Part shown: positions 44,926-53,592 of the stretch, one piece after another
Layout: every line of letters begins with the position of its first letter
How positions within the stretch are numbered: the first letter of the stretch is position 1
Source of the DNA: Craurococcus roseus
Lineage (GTDB): Bacteria; Pseudomonadota; Alphaproteobacteria; Acetobacterales; Acetobacteraceae
Direction: 5' to 3'
DNA length: 64,000 nt
Assembly: GCF_039523795.1 (NCBI RefSeq)
Contig: NZ_BAAAFZ010000026.1
Span: 1-64,000, forward strand
The notes under the pieces: generated by a model
Databases searched by the model: none
The model's input: only the letters and a program-made list of their open reading frames with translations
What the model was told of the DNA's origin: nothing
Program-made: the position numbers and the translations under genes

Positions 44926-46515
44926 CTACCCCTGCGCCACCGCCGCGCTCCAGGGCGACATGGCGTCGCTGACGCCGACCACCTCGCCGCCCGGCGTTCG
45001 TTGGATCATGTTCGGGCAGGCGAAGTTGAGCGGCATGACGCCGTGCTCGACCAGCTCCACCGGCCCGTCCGCGCGCAGGCGGTCGAGCACCGCCGCCGGC
45101 AGGCGGTCGTCGGCCGTGACGCCGTCCGGGCCGGAGACGTCCACGCGCGGGTGGTGCGCGGCGGCCTCGGGGTCCATGCCGAACTCGGCCACGAAGGAGA
45201 GCATCTGCGCCACCGCGGCCATGATGCGGCGCCCGCCGGAGGCGCCGGCGGCGATCTCCGGGCGCCCGTCGGCGCCGAGGGCGATCACCGGGCAGGTGTT
45301 GGTGAGCGGGCGCTTGCCGGGCGCCATGCCGTTGGGCGCGCCGGGCGTCGGGTCGAACCACATGACGCCGTTGTTCATCAGCACGCCGGAGCGCGGCAGC
45401 ACCACGCGGCTGCCCATGGAGGACAGGAGCGTGGTCGTCACCGCCACCATCATGCCGTCGCGGTCGCAGGCGGTGAGGTGGGTGGTGCAGCTTTCCGCGG
45501 CGCGCGGCTCGGCGTCGCCGAGGCCGGCCAGGCGCTCGGCGTAGGCGGCGCGCATGGCGCGGGCGAAGCGGGCGTACCATTCGGCGTCGGGCTCCGGGCC
45601 GGACGCGGCGCCTTCCATGCCCTCCAGCACGCGCCGCAGCGTCGGCGCCGCGGTGAGCCCGTTGGCGAGCATGAGGCGGCGCCCGCCGGCCCAGGGCACC
45701 TCCACCGCCGGCAGCGTCCGGGCGCGGCACCCCGCGAGGTCGGCGGCGGAGAGGAGGCCGCCGGCTTCGCGCACGTCTTGGGCGATCGAGGCGGCGACCT
45801 CGCCTTCGTAGAAGTCGCGCGGGCCGGCTTCGGCCAAGCGCTCCAGCGTGGCCGCGAGGTTGCCGAGGGGGAAGAAGCCGGGCGTGCCCTGGTAGGGCGG
45901 GATCGGCGGCAGGCCGTTCGGCAGGTAGACGCGGGCGCTCTCCGGGTAGAGGCGCAGCACGGCGGCCGAGAACGCCACCTTGAGCGTGGTGTACCAATCC
46001 GCCGGCAGACCGCGCTTGGCCAGCGCGACCGCGGGCGCCAGCACGTCGCGGAGCGGCAGCCGGCCGTGCCGCTCGTGCAGCAGCGCGTAGCCGGCTACGG
46101 CGGAGGGGATGACGAAGGACAAGGGGCCGTGGATGTTGCGGTCGCCCTCCACCTCGGGCCAAGCGAAGAGGTCGCGCTTGGTCCGGCCGGTGAGCGGGAA
46201 GGCGGCGGGGTCGAGCGCGGCGGGCGCGACGGGGCCGAAGTCGATGGTTTCGGCGGGGCCGCCGCCGTTCGGAGCCGCCACCTGCGCGAAGCCGATGCCG
46301 CCGAGGCCGGAATTCCAGGGCTCCACCGCGGCGAGGGCGAAGGCGGTGGCGACCGCGGCGTCCGCGGCGGTGCCGCCGGCGTCCAGCATCAGGACGCCCG
46401 CTTCCGCCGCGGCGCCGACCTGCGACGCCACCATGCCGGCGCGGCCGCGCGCGCCCGGCTTGCGGACCTGCCAGTTCTGGGTGCGGTGCGTGGGGATGCG
46501 GGCGCTCGGGAACAT
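44926..46515 (-). CDS. ggt: gamma-glutamyltransferase family protein (copy 3)
   Basis: A 529-residue Ntn-hydrolase, the most diverged of the three in this window. It keeps MLDAGGTAADAAVATAFALAAVEPWNSGLGGIGF, the GPLSFVIPSAVAGYALLHERHG segment and the processing Thr344 in SCTTHLTACDRDG, followed by SSMGSRVV and GKRPLTNTCPVI. No signal peptide, so cytoplasmic. Its own regulator, a GntR/FCD protein, is encoded 96 bases upstream on the same strand, suggesting substrate-induced expression. Substrate unknown. Confidence 0.88.
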   Translation of the reverse strand: MFPSARIPTHRTQNWQVRKPGARGRAGMVASQVGAAAEAGVLMLDAGGTAADAAVATAFALAAVEPWNSGLGGIGFAQVAAPNGGGPAETIDFGPVAPAALDPAAFPLTGRTKRDLFAWPEVEGDRNIHGPLSFVIPSAVAGYALLHERHGRLPLRDVLAPAVALAKRGLPADWYTTLKVAFSAAVLRLYPESARVYLPNGLPPIPPYQGTPGFFPLGNLAATLERLAEAGPRDFYEGEVAASIAQDVREAGGLLSAADLAGCRARTLPAVEVPWAGGRRLMLANGLTAAPTLRRVLEGMEGAASGPEPDAEWYARFARAMRAAYAERLAGLGDAEPRAAESCTTHLTACDRDGMMVAVTTTLLSSMGSRVVLPRSGVLMNNGVMWFDPTPGAPNGMAPGKRPLTNTCPVIALGADGRPEIAAGASGGRRIMAAVAQMLSFVAEFGMDPEAAAHHPRVDVSGPDGVTADDRLPAAVLDRLRADGPVELVEHGVMPLNFACPNMIQRTPGGEVVGVSDAMSPWSAAVAQG

Positions 46516-46611
46516 GGGCGGGACCGGTCCTTTCCGGTGGCGTGGGCGGCGGGGGAGGGGGTCAGCCTCCCGCCGCGGCGCCTCGGCCGCAAGGACCCGC
46601 CCGCGGCGGGG

Positions 46612-47391
46612 TCAGCCCGCGGCCACGACGGCCGCCGCCGCCATGCCCCGGCGCTCGGCCAGCACGGCTTCGAAGTCGAAGGTTTGGTGCCAGTTCACGT
46701 GGTCGGACAGGGCGTCCGCCGCGCCGTGCCGGTCGCCGGCCAGGAGCGCCTGGACCAGCGCGGCGTGCTCGCGCGCCGCCGGGGCGGGGTCGCGGCCTTG
46801 CCGGCCGAGGCCCCACACCACGGCGAGCTGGCGGGACAGGCTCTGCCAGAGCGCCAGCAGCGGCGCGTTGCCGGAGGCGCGGCAAAGCTCGCGGTGGAAG
46901 GACACGTCGGCGAGCACGATGGCGGCGGGGTCGCCCGCCTGCGCGGCGAGCGCGTAGTCCTCGGCGGCTTGGCCGAGCCGCTTGAAGCGCATGGGCAGGG
47001 CGCCGTTCGGCTGCGCGAGCGCCTCGCCGATGGCCTGGGTTTCGAGCGCCAAGCGCACCCGCATCAGGGCGGCGACGCCGGCGTTGGTGACTTCCATCAG
47101 GCGCATGCCCTTGTAGGGCGTGCTGTTGACGATGCCCTGCGACTCCAGGAGCCGCAGGGCCTCGCGCACCGGGACGCGGCTGATGCCGAGGTCGCGGGCG
47201 ATCTCCGCTTCCACCAGCCGGTCGCCCGGCAGGAAGGCGCCGCGCGCGGCGGCGGCGACGATGGCCTCCGCCGCCTGCTCCACCATGGTGCGCGGCTGCA
47301 CCGGCGCGAGGCGCGGGGCCTCGAAGGAAAGGGGGCCGCCCGCGCCGCCCCCGACACCGCCACTCCACGCTTGTTGCGACCTGAGTGCCAC
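46612..47391 (-). CDS. GntR/FCD-type transcriptional regulator
   Basis: A 259-residue FadR-subfamily GntR regulator. Winged helix at about 35-100 (VEQAAEAIVAAAARGAFLPGDRLVEAEIARDLGISRVPVREALRLLESQGIV in outline) and an all-helical FCD effector domain at about 105-235 with the metal/effector His of SFHRELCRASGN and DHVNWH. The GTG at 47391 starts a 30-residue low-complexity lead-in. Located directly upstream of the third ggt gene on the same strand, it most likely controls it. A GGTATACC palindrome 130 bases upstream is a candidate operator. Confidence 0.87.
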   Translation of the reverse strand: MALRSQQAWSGGVGGGAGGPLSFEAPRLAPVQPRTMVEQAAEAIVAAAARGAFLPGDRLVEAEIARDLGISRVPVREALRLLESQGIVNSTPYKGMRLMEVTNAGVAALMRVRLALETQAIGEALAQPNGALPMRFKRLGQAAEDYALAAQAGDPAAIVLADVSFHRELCRASGNAPLLALWQSLSRQLAVVWGLGRQGRDPAPAAREHAALVQALLAGDRHGAADALSDHVNWHQTFDFEAVLAERRGMAAAAVVAAG

Positions 47392-47746
47392 GACCCACCG
47401 CCCTTCCTGCTGGCTTCATTTCGCATCCTAAATGGAATAGGTCGTTTTGGGAAGCGAGCGATTGCGCGGTTTTTGAAGCACGGTGACGCACGGCGTGAGA
47501 CGGGTTGGTTCGCAACCGAATGGTATACCGGAAAGCGGGCAGGCGCAGCGATTTGCTGAGGCACATAAAACGAATACGAAATGAATTGGCGCAAGGTTTT
47601 GCGGGGCGCGGTTGAAGCCGGGCCTGCGGTGGCGGCGCGCCCCGGGCGCGGTTCCCGAATCGATGGTGCAAATATGCAACAATAGCCGGGGCATTTGCGG
47701 CGCCGGGCGGCGGGGCCAGAATGCCCCGGCACGGGCGGAGGGGCGC
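47392..47746. promoter_or_regulatory. divergent AT-richer spacer with GGTATACC palindrome
   Basis: About 355 bases between the GntR/FCD gene and the thioesterase gene, noticeably AT-richer than the surroundings, so it should hold both promoters. GGTATACC at 47522-47529 is a perfect 8-bp palindrome of the kind bound by FCD-type GntR regulators. No other gene or RNA is recognisable. Confidence 0.45.
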
Positions 47747-48205
47747 ATGGGGACCGACGATGCGATGGCGGCGGCGGCGGGGGAGTTCGGTGTCGAGGGG
47801 CATTGGCCGGTGCTGGAGCGCCACCGCATCCGCTGGGCCGAGTGCGACATGTACGCGCACGTCAACCACGCCGCCTACCTGACGCTGTGCGAAGACCTGC
47901 GCGTGGCGCACTGGGTTTCGCTCGGCGGGCGCTTCGAACCCGGCGAACCGGGGCCGGTGGTGGCGCAGCTCGAAGCCCGGTACCTCCGCCCGCTCGGCTT
48001 CAACGACGAGGTGGCGCTGACGCTCCGGCCGGGCGCCATGCGCCGCACCTCGTTTACCCACGAATACGCCGTGTGGCGCGGCGGCCTCGCGTTTTCCTGC
48101 AAGGCCGTGCTGGTGCTGGTGCGCCACGGCGGCGGCGAGCGGGTGCCGATCCCGCCCGAGGCGCGGCGGCTCCTGAAGGAGCAGGGAGCGGTGGAGGAGG
48201 GCTGA
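47747..48205 (+). CDS. acyl-CoA thioesterase, hotdog fold (4HBT/YbgC-like)
   Basis: A 152-residue hotdog-fold thioesterase. The family active-site stretch is RIRWAECDMYAHVNHAAYL with D34 and H38; RYLRPLGFNDEVALTLRPG and SFTHEYAVWRGG complete the fold. It cleaves an acyl-CoA or 4-hydroxybenzoyl-CoA-like thioester; substrate uncertain. ATG 47747 has GGCGGAGGGG immediately upstream, deciding the start against 45 open codons before it. It stands alone, diverging from the regulator gene. Confidence 0.9.
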   Translation: MGTDDAMAAAAGEFGVEGHWPVLERHRIRWAECDMYAHVNHAAYLTLCEDLRVAHWVSLGGRFEPGEPGPVVAQLEARYLRPLGFNDEVALTLRPGAMRRTSFTHEYAVWRGGLAFSCKAVLVLVRHGGGERVPIPPEARRLLKEQGAVEEG

Positions 48206-48282
48206 GGCCCCCCGGTCGCGGGGAGCGCGCCGCCGGCGGTCCCGGCGGCGCTCCCTTCTGGCTTTCCTTGGCGGCGGGTGGC

Positions 48283-48827
48283 TCAGCGGGTCTGGTTGGT
48301 GGTGCCCATGGGCATCGGCCGGATGTCAGCCCCCGTGCCGGTCGACGGCGCGGTGGCGGCGCCGGTGCGCGTGTCGCCCACCATGCCGCCGCCCATGTAG
48401 GCGCGGTCGCGTTCCTCGCGGGGCTGGCGGCGGTTCTGCGCGGCTTGCGCGTCCCGGTCGCGGCTGCGCCTCGCGCTGCGGCCGCGGCGCCGTTCGTTGC
48501 CTTCGTCGACGAAGGGCACCCGGGTTTCCGGGTTGCTCCACGGCGGTTCGCCGAGGTTCAACGTGCTCGGGCTCGTGGTGGCGCCGGTGACGGCGCCAGC
48601 GCCGGCGCCGATCGCCGCGCCNNNNNNNNNNNNNNNNNNNNNNNNNNNNNNNNNNNNNNNNNNNNNNNNNNNNNNGCCAGCGCGCCGACCGGGCCGCCCA
48701 GCGCGCCGACGCCCGCGCCCGTCGCGGCGCCGACCGCGGCGCCGCCGGCCGTGCGCTCCGACGCGCCTGTGCCGCAAGCGGCGACGGCCAACACGATCGC
48801 TGCCGCGCCGATGAATTTACGGGTCAT
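48283..48827 (-). CDS. glycine-zipper lipoprotein interrupted by an assembly gap
   Basis: A lipoprotein gene of about 180 codons with a gap at 48622-48675. The N-terminal MTRKFIGAAAIVLAVAAC ends in a lipobox (VAAC); GGAAVGAATGAGVGALGGPVGAL before the gap and GAAIGAGAGAVTGA after it form a glycine-zipper domain. The C-terminal half is charged and Arg/Gln/Asp-rich (RRSRDRDAQAAQNRRQPREE). The two flanks are out of register with 54 N, so the gap length is wrong by one or more bases. Similar to osmotically induced or YMGG-like envelope lipoproteins; function unknown. Confidence 0.65.
48622..48675. other. assembly gap (54 N)
   Basis: Undetermined bases inside the glycine-zipper coding region of the lipoprotein gene at 48283-48827; the stated length breaks the reading frame. 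Confidence 0.95.
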
Positions 48828-48976
48828 TTCCGCCCTCCCAGGTTCTTTCGCGGCCGGGCGCGTCCGGTCGGTGAGGGGGCGCGCTTAACCGCGTAAACCG
48901 GAACGTCCCCCCGCCGGTTTAGTTGCCGCGTGCCCCGCGGCGCGGCCGTGGAAACGCGGGAGTCCGACGAGAAGGG

Positions 48977-49966
48977 TCACAGCCCGCGGTCCCGCCGCGT
49001 TTCTTCCAGGTCGTCCTCGACGAAGGCGCGGACCAGCTCGTCCAACGGCTCTTGTTCGGAGAAGCCGAGGCGCGCGCGGGCGCGCTCCGCCGTGAAGGCG
49101 GCGGGCCAGCCGCCGACGATGGCCGCCACCGCGGGGTCGGGCGCCCGCCGCACCAGCGCGCGCGCCGCGGGCCCGGCCACCCGTTCCAGCGCCGCCAGCA
49201 TGTCGCCGACCTTGGCGCTCATGCCTGGCGGGTTCACGCCGCGGTCGGCGCCCATGCCCGCTGTGTCCATGCCCATCGCGTGCAGCAGCCACTCCACCGC
49301 GCGGCGGGGCGAGCAGATCCAGACGGCGAAGTCCTCGCCCACCGGGAGCTCCGCCGGCAGGCCGAGCAGCGGTTCCCGCAGGATCGCGGACACGAAGGAG
49401 GACGCCGCCTTGTTGGGGCGGCCGGGGCGGACCGTGACGGTGGGCAGGCGGATGCTCACCGCGTCCACCATGCCGCGCCGGCTGGCGTCGGCCAGCAACA
49501 GCTCTCCCATGGCCTTTTGCGCGCCGTAGCTGTTTTCCGGCACCTGCCGGGCGTCGTCGGGCAGCACCGCCCCTTGGCCGCCGCCGAAAGAGGCGACGGA
49601 GGAGGTGAAGACCACCCGCGGCGGCGAGGGCAGGGCGCGGCAGGCCGAGAGGACGGCGAGGGTGCCGTGCAGGTTCACCTTGAGGCCGAGGTCGAAATCG
49701 GCCTCCGCCTGGGCGCTGACCACGGCGGCGAGGTGGACCACGACGCGCGTGCCGGGCTGCACGGCTTCGGCGACCGCCGCCGGGTCGGACACGTCGCCGC
49801 CGAGGGAGCGCACGGGGAAGGGCGCGCCTTCAGGCGCTGGCGGCGGGCGGAGGTCGAACAGGGTGAGGGCCTCGACGGGCCGGCCGCCGACTTGGCCGTC
49901 GCGCGCGAGGCGCCGCGCCAGCTTCAGCCCGAGAAAGCCGCCGCCGCCCAGGATGGTGATGCTCAT
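48977..49966 (-). CDS. denD: D-erythronate dehydrogenase-like SDR (DenD)
   Basis: A 329-residue extended short-chain dehydrogenase. Rossmann motif GGGGFLG at residues 7-13, TSSVASFGGG at 121-130 and the catalytic YGAQK (Y147, K151). The ending WPAAFTAERARARLGF and the R.GVNPPG segment fit D-erythronate dehydrogenase, the NAD-dependent entry step of D-erythronate catabolism; the partner kinase and isomerase genes are not present, so the exact substrate is a family-level inference. ATG 49966 diverges from the diaminopropionate ammonia-lyase gene with an 80-base spacer. Confidence 0.8.
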   Translation of the reverse strand: MSITILGGGGFLGLKLARRLARDGQVGGRPVEALTLFDLRPPPAPEGAPFPVRSLGGDVSDPAAVAEAVQPGTRVVVHLAAVVSAQAEADFDLGLKVNLHGTLAVLSACRALPSPPRVVFTSSVASFGGGQGAVLPDDARQVPENSYGAQKAMGELLLADASRRGMVDAVSIRLPTVTVRPGRPNKAASSFVSAILREPLLGLPAELPVGEDFAVWICSPRRAVEWLLHAMGMDTAGMGADRGVNPPGMSAKVGDMLAALERVAGPAARALVRRAPDPAVAAIVGGWPAAFTAERARARLGFSEQEPLDELVRAFVEDDLEETRRDRGL

Positions 49967-50046
49967 GGCGAATCTTCTCCCTCGACGCGCGGACCGGCGC
50001 GGCGGGCAGGTTGCCGCCCCGCGGGCGCGGGGCCAAGATTCCCGCC

Positions 50047-51222
50047 ATGATCGGCCGCCACAAGTTCCAGATCCTGCTCAACCGCCACCACGGCACGCCC
50101 GGCGTGGTGGTGCTGCCCGACAACGGCTTCCGCCGCGCCAAGGAGGAGATCGCCTCCTGGCCCGGCTACGCGCCGACGCCGTTGCTCAAGCTGCCGGACG
50201 CGGCGGAGGCGGCGCGCGTGGGGTCCGTGCATTGGAAGGACGAGTCCGGGCGGTTCGGGCTCGGCTCCTTCAAGGCGCTGGGCGGCGCCTACGCGGTGAT
50301 GCGGCTGCTGGCGGCGGAGCTGGCGCGGCGCGACGTGGCGCCCTCCGCGACCTCCGCCGAGCTGGCGGAGGGCAAGCACAAGGAGGCGACGCGCGCGATC
50401 ACGGTGACCTGCGCCACCGACGGCAATCACGGCCGCAGCGTCGCCTGGGGGGCGCAGCGCTTCGGCTGCCGTTGCGTGATCTTCGTCCATCCGGGCGTGA
50501 GCAAAGGGCGGCGCGACGCCATCGCCGCCTACGGCGCGGAGGTGCGGGAGGCGCCGGGCACCTACGACGACTCGGTCCGGACGGCGAAGAAGGAGGCCGA
50601 AAAGCACGGCTGGTTCGTGGTCTCCGACACCTCCTACCCCGGCTACACGGAGCCGCCGCGCGACGTGATGCAGGGCTACCGCCTCCTGGCGGACGAGGCG
50701 GCGGACCAGTTGGAGAAGCCGCCCACCCACGTCTTCGTCCCCGGCGGCGTGGGCGGGCTGGCCGCCGCGGTCTCGGTGCAGATGCGCGCCCGCTACGGCA
50801 AGGAGGCGCCGCGGCTCGTGGTGGCCGAGCCGGACCGCGCCGCCTGCCTGATGGCCAGTTGCGAGGCGGGGCAGCTCACCCGATTCGACGGGCCGCTGGA
50901 CACACTGATGGCGGGGCTCGCCTGCGGCGAGCCGAGCCTGCTCGCCTGGCAGGAGCTGGAGCGGGCGGCCTTCGGCTACGTGTCCGTCCCGGACGAGGCG
51001 GCGGTGGCCTGCATGAAGGCGCTGCACAAGCGGCAGCCGCGGATCGTCGCCGGGGAGAGCGCGGTGGCGGGGCTGGCGGCGCTGCTGCTCGCGGGGCGGG
51101 ACTCGTTTGGCCGGACGGCGCTGGAGATCGGGGAAGAGAGCCGCGTGCTGCTGCTCGGCACCGAGGGCGCGACCGACCCGGAGTTGCACGCGAAGCTGGT
51201 CGGGGAGGGCACGGCCGCTTGA
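50047..51222 (+). CDS. dpaL: diaminopropionate ammonia-lyase
   Basis: A 391-residue PLP enzyme of fold type II that converts 2,3-diaminopropionate to pyruvate and ammonia. PLP Lys76 in GSFKALGGAYAV, the CATDGNHGRSVAWGAQRFGC segment, VSDTSYPGYTEPPRDVMQGY and the glycine loop VFVPGGVGGLAAAV are characteristic of this family rather than threonine dehydratase. ATG 50047 is 12 codons inside the open frame and matches the family start. It may allow use of diaminopropionate as nitrogen source. Its end is 110 bases from the ugpB-like gene. Confidence 0.92.
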   Translation: MIGRHKFQILLNRHHGTPGVVVLPDNGFRRAKEEIASWPGYAPTPLLKLPDAAEAARVGSVHWKDESGRFGLGSFKALGGAYAVMRLLAAELARRDVAPSATSAELAEGKHKEATRAITVTCATDGNHGRSVAWGAQRFGCRCVIFVHPGVSKGRRDAIAAYGAEVREAPGTYDDSVRTAKKEAEKHGWFVVSDTSYPGYTEPPRDVMQGYRLLADEAADQLEKPPTHVFVPGGVGGLAAAVSVQMRARYGKEAPRLVVAEPDRAACLMASCEAGQLTRFDGPLDTLMAGLACGEPSLLAWQELERAAFGYVSVPDEAAVACMKALHKRQPRIVAGESAVAGLAALLLAGRDSFGRTALEIGEESRVLLLGTEGATDPELHAKLVGEGTAA

Positions 51223-51332
51223 GCGGCGGCGGGGCGGGCCTTCACGGAATCGCCGCGCGACTGTAACCCTCCCGCAACGCGCCTCGGCCAGCTTCCGGGG
51301 CGCCAACGATCCCGGAGGAGGGAAAGACGCCC

Positions 51333-52688
51333 ATGCTGCGCCGAAACCTGGCCGCCTGCGCCTTCGCGGCCGTCGCCGGCCTCATGCCTTTCTGGAACGG
51401 AACCGCCAGGGCCCAGGGCGGCCAGCCCGTCGAGCTGCAATTCTGGCACGGGCTGGCGCAGCCGCTCGGCGGGCAGCTCGAGGGCGTGGTCGCCGCCTTC
51501 AACGAGTCGCAGAACCGCTACCGCATCGTGCCGACCTACCGCGGTTCCTATTCCGAGACGATGGTGGCCGCGATCGCCGCCTTCCGCGCCAACTCCGCGC
51601 CGCACCTCGTGCAGATGTTCGAGGTCGGCACCGGCACCATGATGGCGGCCGGGCGGGCGGTGAAGCCGACGCACGAGCTGCTGTCCGAGGCGGGCGTGAA
51701 CGTGGACTTCGGCGACTACCTGCCGGCGGTGCGCGGCTACTTCCAGACCAACGACGGGCGGCAGATGTCCATGCCGTTCAACAGCTCGACCGCGGTGATG
51801 TACTGGAACAAGGACGCCTTCCGCCGCGCCGGGCTCGACCCGGAGAAGCCGCCGGCGACCTGGAAGGAGCTGGAGGAGACGGCGCGCAAGCTGAAGGCGG
51901 GCGGCGCGGCCTGCGCCTTCACCAACTCCTGGCCGGGCTGGATCCAGGTGGAGCAGATGAGCGCCATCCACGACCAGCCCATCGCCTCGCTCGGCAACGG
52001 CTTCGGCGGCTTCAACGCGGAGCTGCGGGTGAACAACCCGTTCATGGTCCGGCACATGGACAACCTCATCGCGTGGCAGAAGGAAGGGCTGTACCGGTAC
52101 GGCGGGCGCGACGCCGCCGCCGACGCGTTGTTCCCGAACGGCGAGTGCGCCATCGCCATGCTCTCGGCCGGCGCGCGCAGCCGCGTCACCCGCGAGGCGA
52201 AGTTCCCGTGGGGCACCGCGATGCTGCCCTATTACGACGACGTGCCCGGTGCGCCGCGCAACTCCATCATCGGCGGCGCCAGCCTGTGGTCGCTGAACAA
52301 GGGGCCGCAGGGCGGGCGGAGCGCCGAGGAGTGGCGCGGCCTCGCCGAGTTCTTCCGCTTCGTGTCCCAGACCGACGTGGCGACCAAGTGGCACATGGAC
52401 ACGGGCTACGTGCCGCTGACGCGTGCGGCCTACGAGAAGGCGAAGGCCGCCGGCTACTACAAGGAGAACCCGGGCGCCGACGTGCCGATCGAGCAACTCC
52501 TGCGCGGCGGCGAGATGACGGAGAACACCCGCGGCATCCGCCTCGGCGGCTACGTGGAGATCCGCAACATCATCCAGGAGGAAATGGAGAAGGCCTTCCA
52601 GGGGCAGGGGACCGGCCAGCAGGCGATGGCGGCCATCACGGCCCGCGGCAACCAGGTGCTCCGCAACTTCGAGCGGCAGCAGCGCTAG
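51333..52688 (+). CDS. ugpB: glycerol-3-phosphate-type ABC transporter substrate-binding protein
   Basis: A 451-residue periplasmic binding protein with signal peptide MLRRNLAACAFAAVAGLMP...ARAQG. Mature residues match UgpB closely: ELQFWHGLAQPLGGQLEGVVAAFN, the PYYDDVPGAPRNSIIGGASLW segment, and Trp residues at the ligand cleft. UgpB binds sn-glycerol-3-phosphate or glycerophosphodiesters, which fits the phosphorus-scavenging theme. GGAGGAGGGAAAG precedes the ATG. First gene of ugpBAEC in the standard order. Confidence 0.92.
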   Translation: MLRRNLAACAFAAVAGLMPFWNGTARAQGGQPVELQFWHGLAQPLGGQLEGVVAAFNESQNRYRIVPTYRGSYSETMVAAIAAFRANSAPHLVQMFEVGTGTMMAAGRAVKPTHELLSEAGVNVDFGDYLPAVRGYFQTNDGRQMSMPFNSSTAVMYWNKDAFRRAGLDPEKPPATWKELEETARKLKAGGAACAFTNSWPGWIQVEQMSAIHDQPIASLGNGFGGFNAELRVNNPFMVRHMDNLIAWQKEGLYRYGGRDAAADALFPNGECAIAMLSAGARSRVTREAKFPWGTAMLPYYDDVPGAPRNSIIGGASLWSLNKGPQGGRSAEEWRGLAEFFRFVSQTDVATKWHMDTGYVPLTRAAYEKAKAAGYYKENPGADVPIEQLLRGGEMTENTRGIRLGGYVEIRNIIQEEMEKAFQGQGTGQQAMAAITARGNQVLRNFERQQR

Positions 52689-52710
52689 GCGCGAGGGGGC
52701 GGCGGGCGTC

Positions 52711-53592
52711 GTGCGGCGCAAGGTCATCTTCCGCGGCACGGCGCTGCCGCTCGCGCTGCTCCTGCCGCAGCTCGCGGTGACGGCGGTGTTCTTCCTGTGG
52801 CCGGCGGGCGTCGCCGTGTACCAGTCTGTGCTGCAACAGGACGCCTGGGGGCTGCGGACGGAGTTCGTGGGCCTCCGGAACTTCGCCGATGTGCTGGCCG
52901 ACCCGGGCTGGCGCGACGCGGCGTGGAACACGGCGGTGTTCTCGACGGCGGTGGCGGCGCTGGCCATGGGGACCGCGCTGGCCCTGGCCGTGCAGGCGGA
53001 CAAGTCCATCCGCGGCGCCCGCGCGTACCGCACGCTCCTGATCTGGCCCTACGCGGTGGCGCCGGCGGTGGCGGCGGTGCTGTGGCTGTTCATTTTCCAT
53101 CCCTCCATCGGGCTGGTCGGCCGGGCGCTGAACTCGGCCGGCATCCCTTGGGACACGCGGCTCGACGGCGACCAGGCGATGGCGCTGGTGATCCTGGCGG
53201 CGGCGTGGAAGCAGGTGAGCTACAACTTCATCTTCTTCCTCGCCGGGCTCCAGGCCATCCCCAAGAGCGTGCTGGAGGCGGCGGCGATCGACGGCGCGCG
53301 GCCGGTGCGGCGGTTCTGGACGGTGGTGTTCCCCTTGCTGTCGCCGACCACCTTCTTCCTGCTGGTGGTGAACCTCGTCTACGCCTTCTTCGACACCTTC
53401 GGCACCATCCACGCGCTGACGGGGGGCGGGCCGGGCAACGCGACGGAAACGCTGATCTACCGGGCCTACGTGGAGGGGGTGCAGAACACCAACCTCGGCT
53501 CGGCGGCCGCGCAGTCCGTCATCCTGATGCTGCTGGTGGTGGCGCTCACCATGGTCCAGTTCCGCTTCATCGAACGCAGGGTGCACTATTGA
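52711..53592 (+). CDS. ugpA: glycerol-3-phosphate-type ABC transporter permease
   Basis: A 293-residue inner-membrane permease with six predicted membrane segments. The coupling-loop EAA motif is LEAAAIDGARPVRRFWTVVFPLLSPT. GTG at 52711, 22 bases after ugpB. The stop overlaps the next start by one base (TGATG), so translation is coupled. Sequence and order identify it as UgpA; a general sugar permease is the alternative reading. Confidence 0.92.
   Translation: MRRKVIFRGTALPLALLLPQLAVTAVFFLWPAGVAVYQSVLQQDAWGLRTEFVGLRNFADVLADPGWRDAAWNTAVFSTAVAALAMGTALALAVQADKSIRGARAYRTLLIWPYAVAPAVAAVLWLFIFHPSIGLVGRALNSAGIPWDTRLDGDQAMALVILAAAWKQVSYNFIFFLAGLQAIPKSVLEAAAIDGARPVRRFWTVVFPLLSPTTFFLLVVNLVYAFFDTFGTIHALTGGGPGNATETLIYRAYVEGVQNTNLGSAAAQSVILMLLVVALTMVQFRFIERRVHY

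Noticed and set aside
45001..47559. An 852-codon open frame on the plus strand
   Set aside because: Antisense to the third ggt and its regulator.
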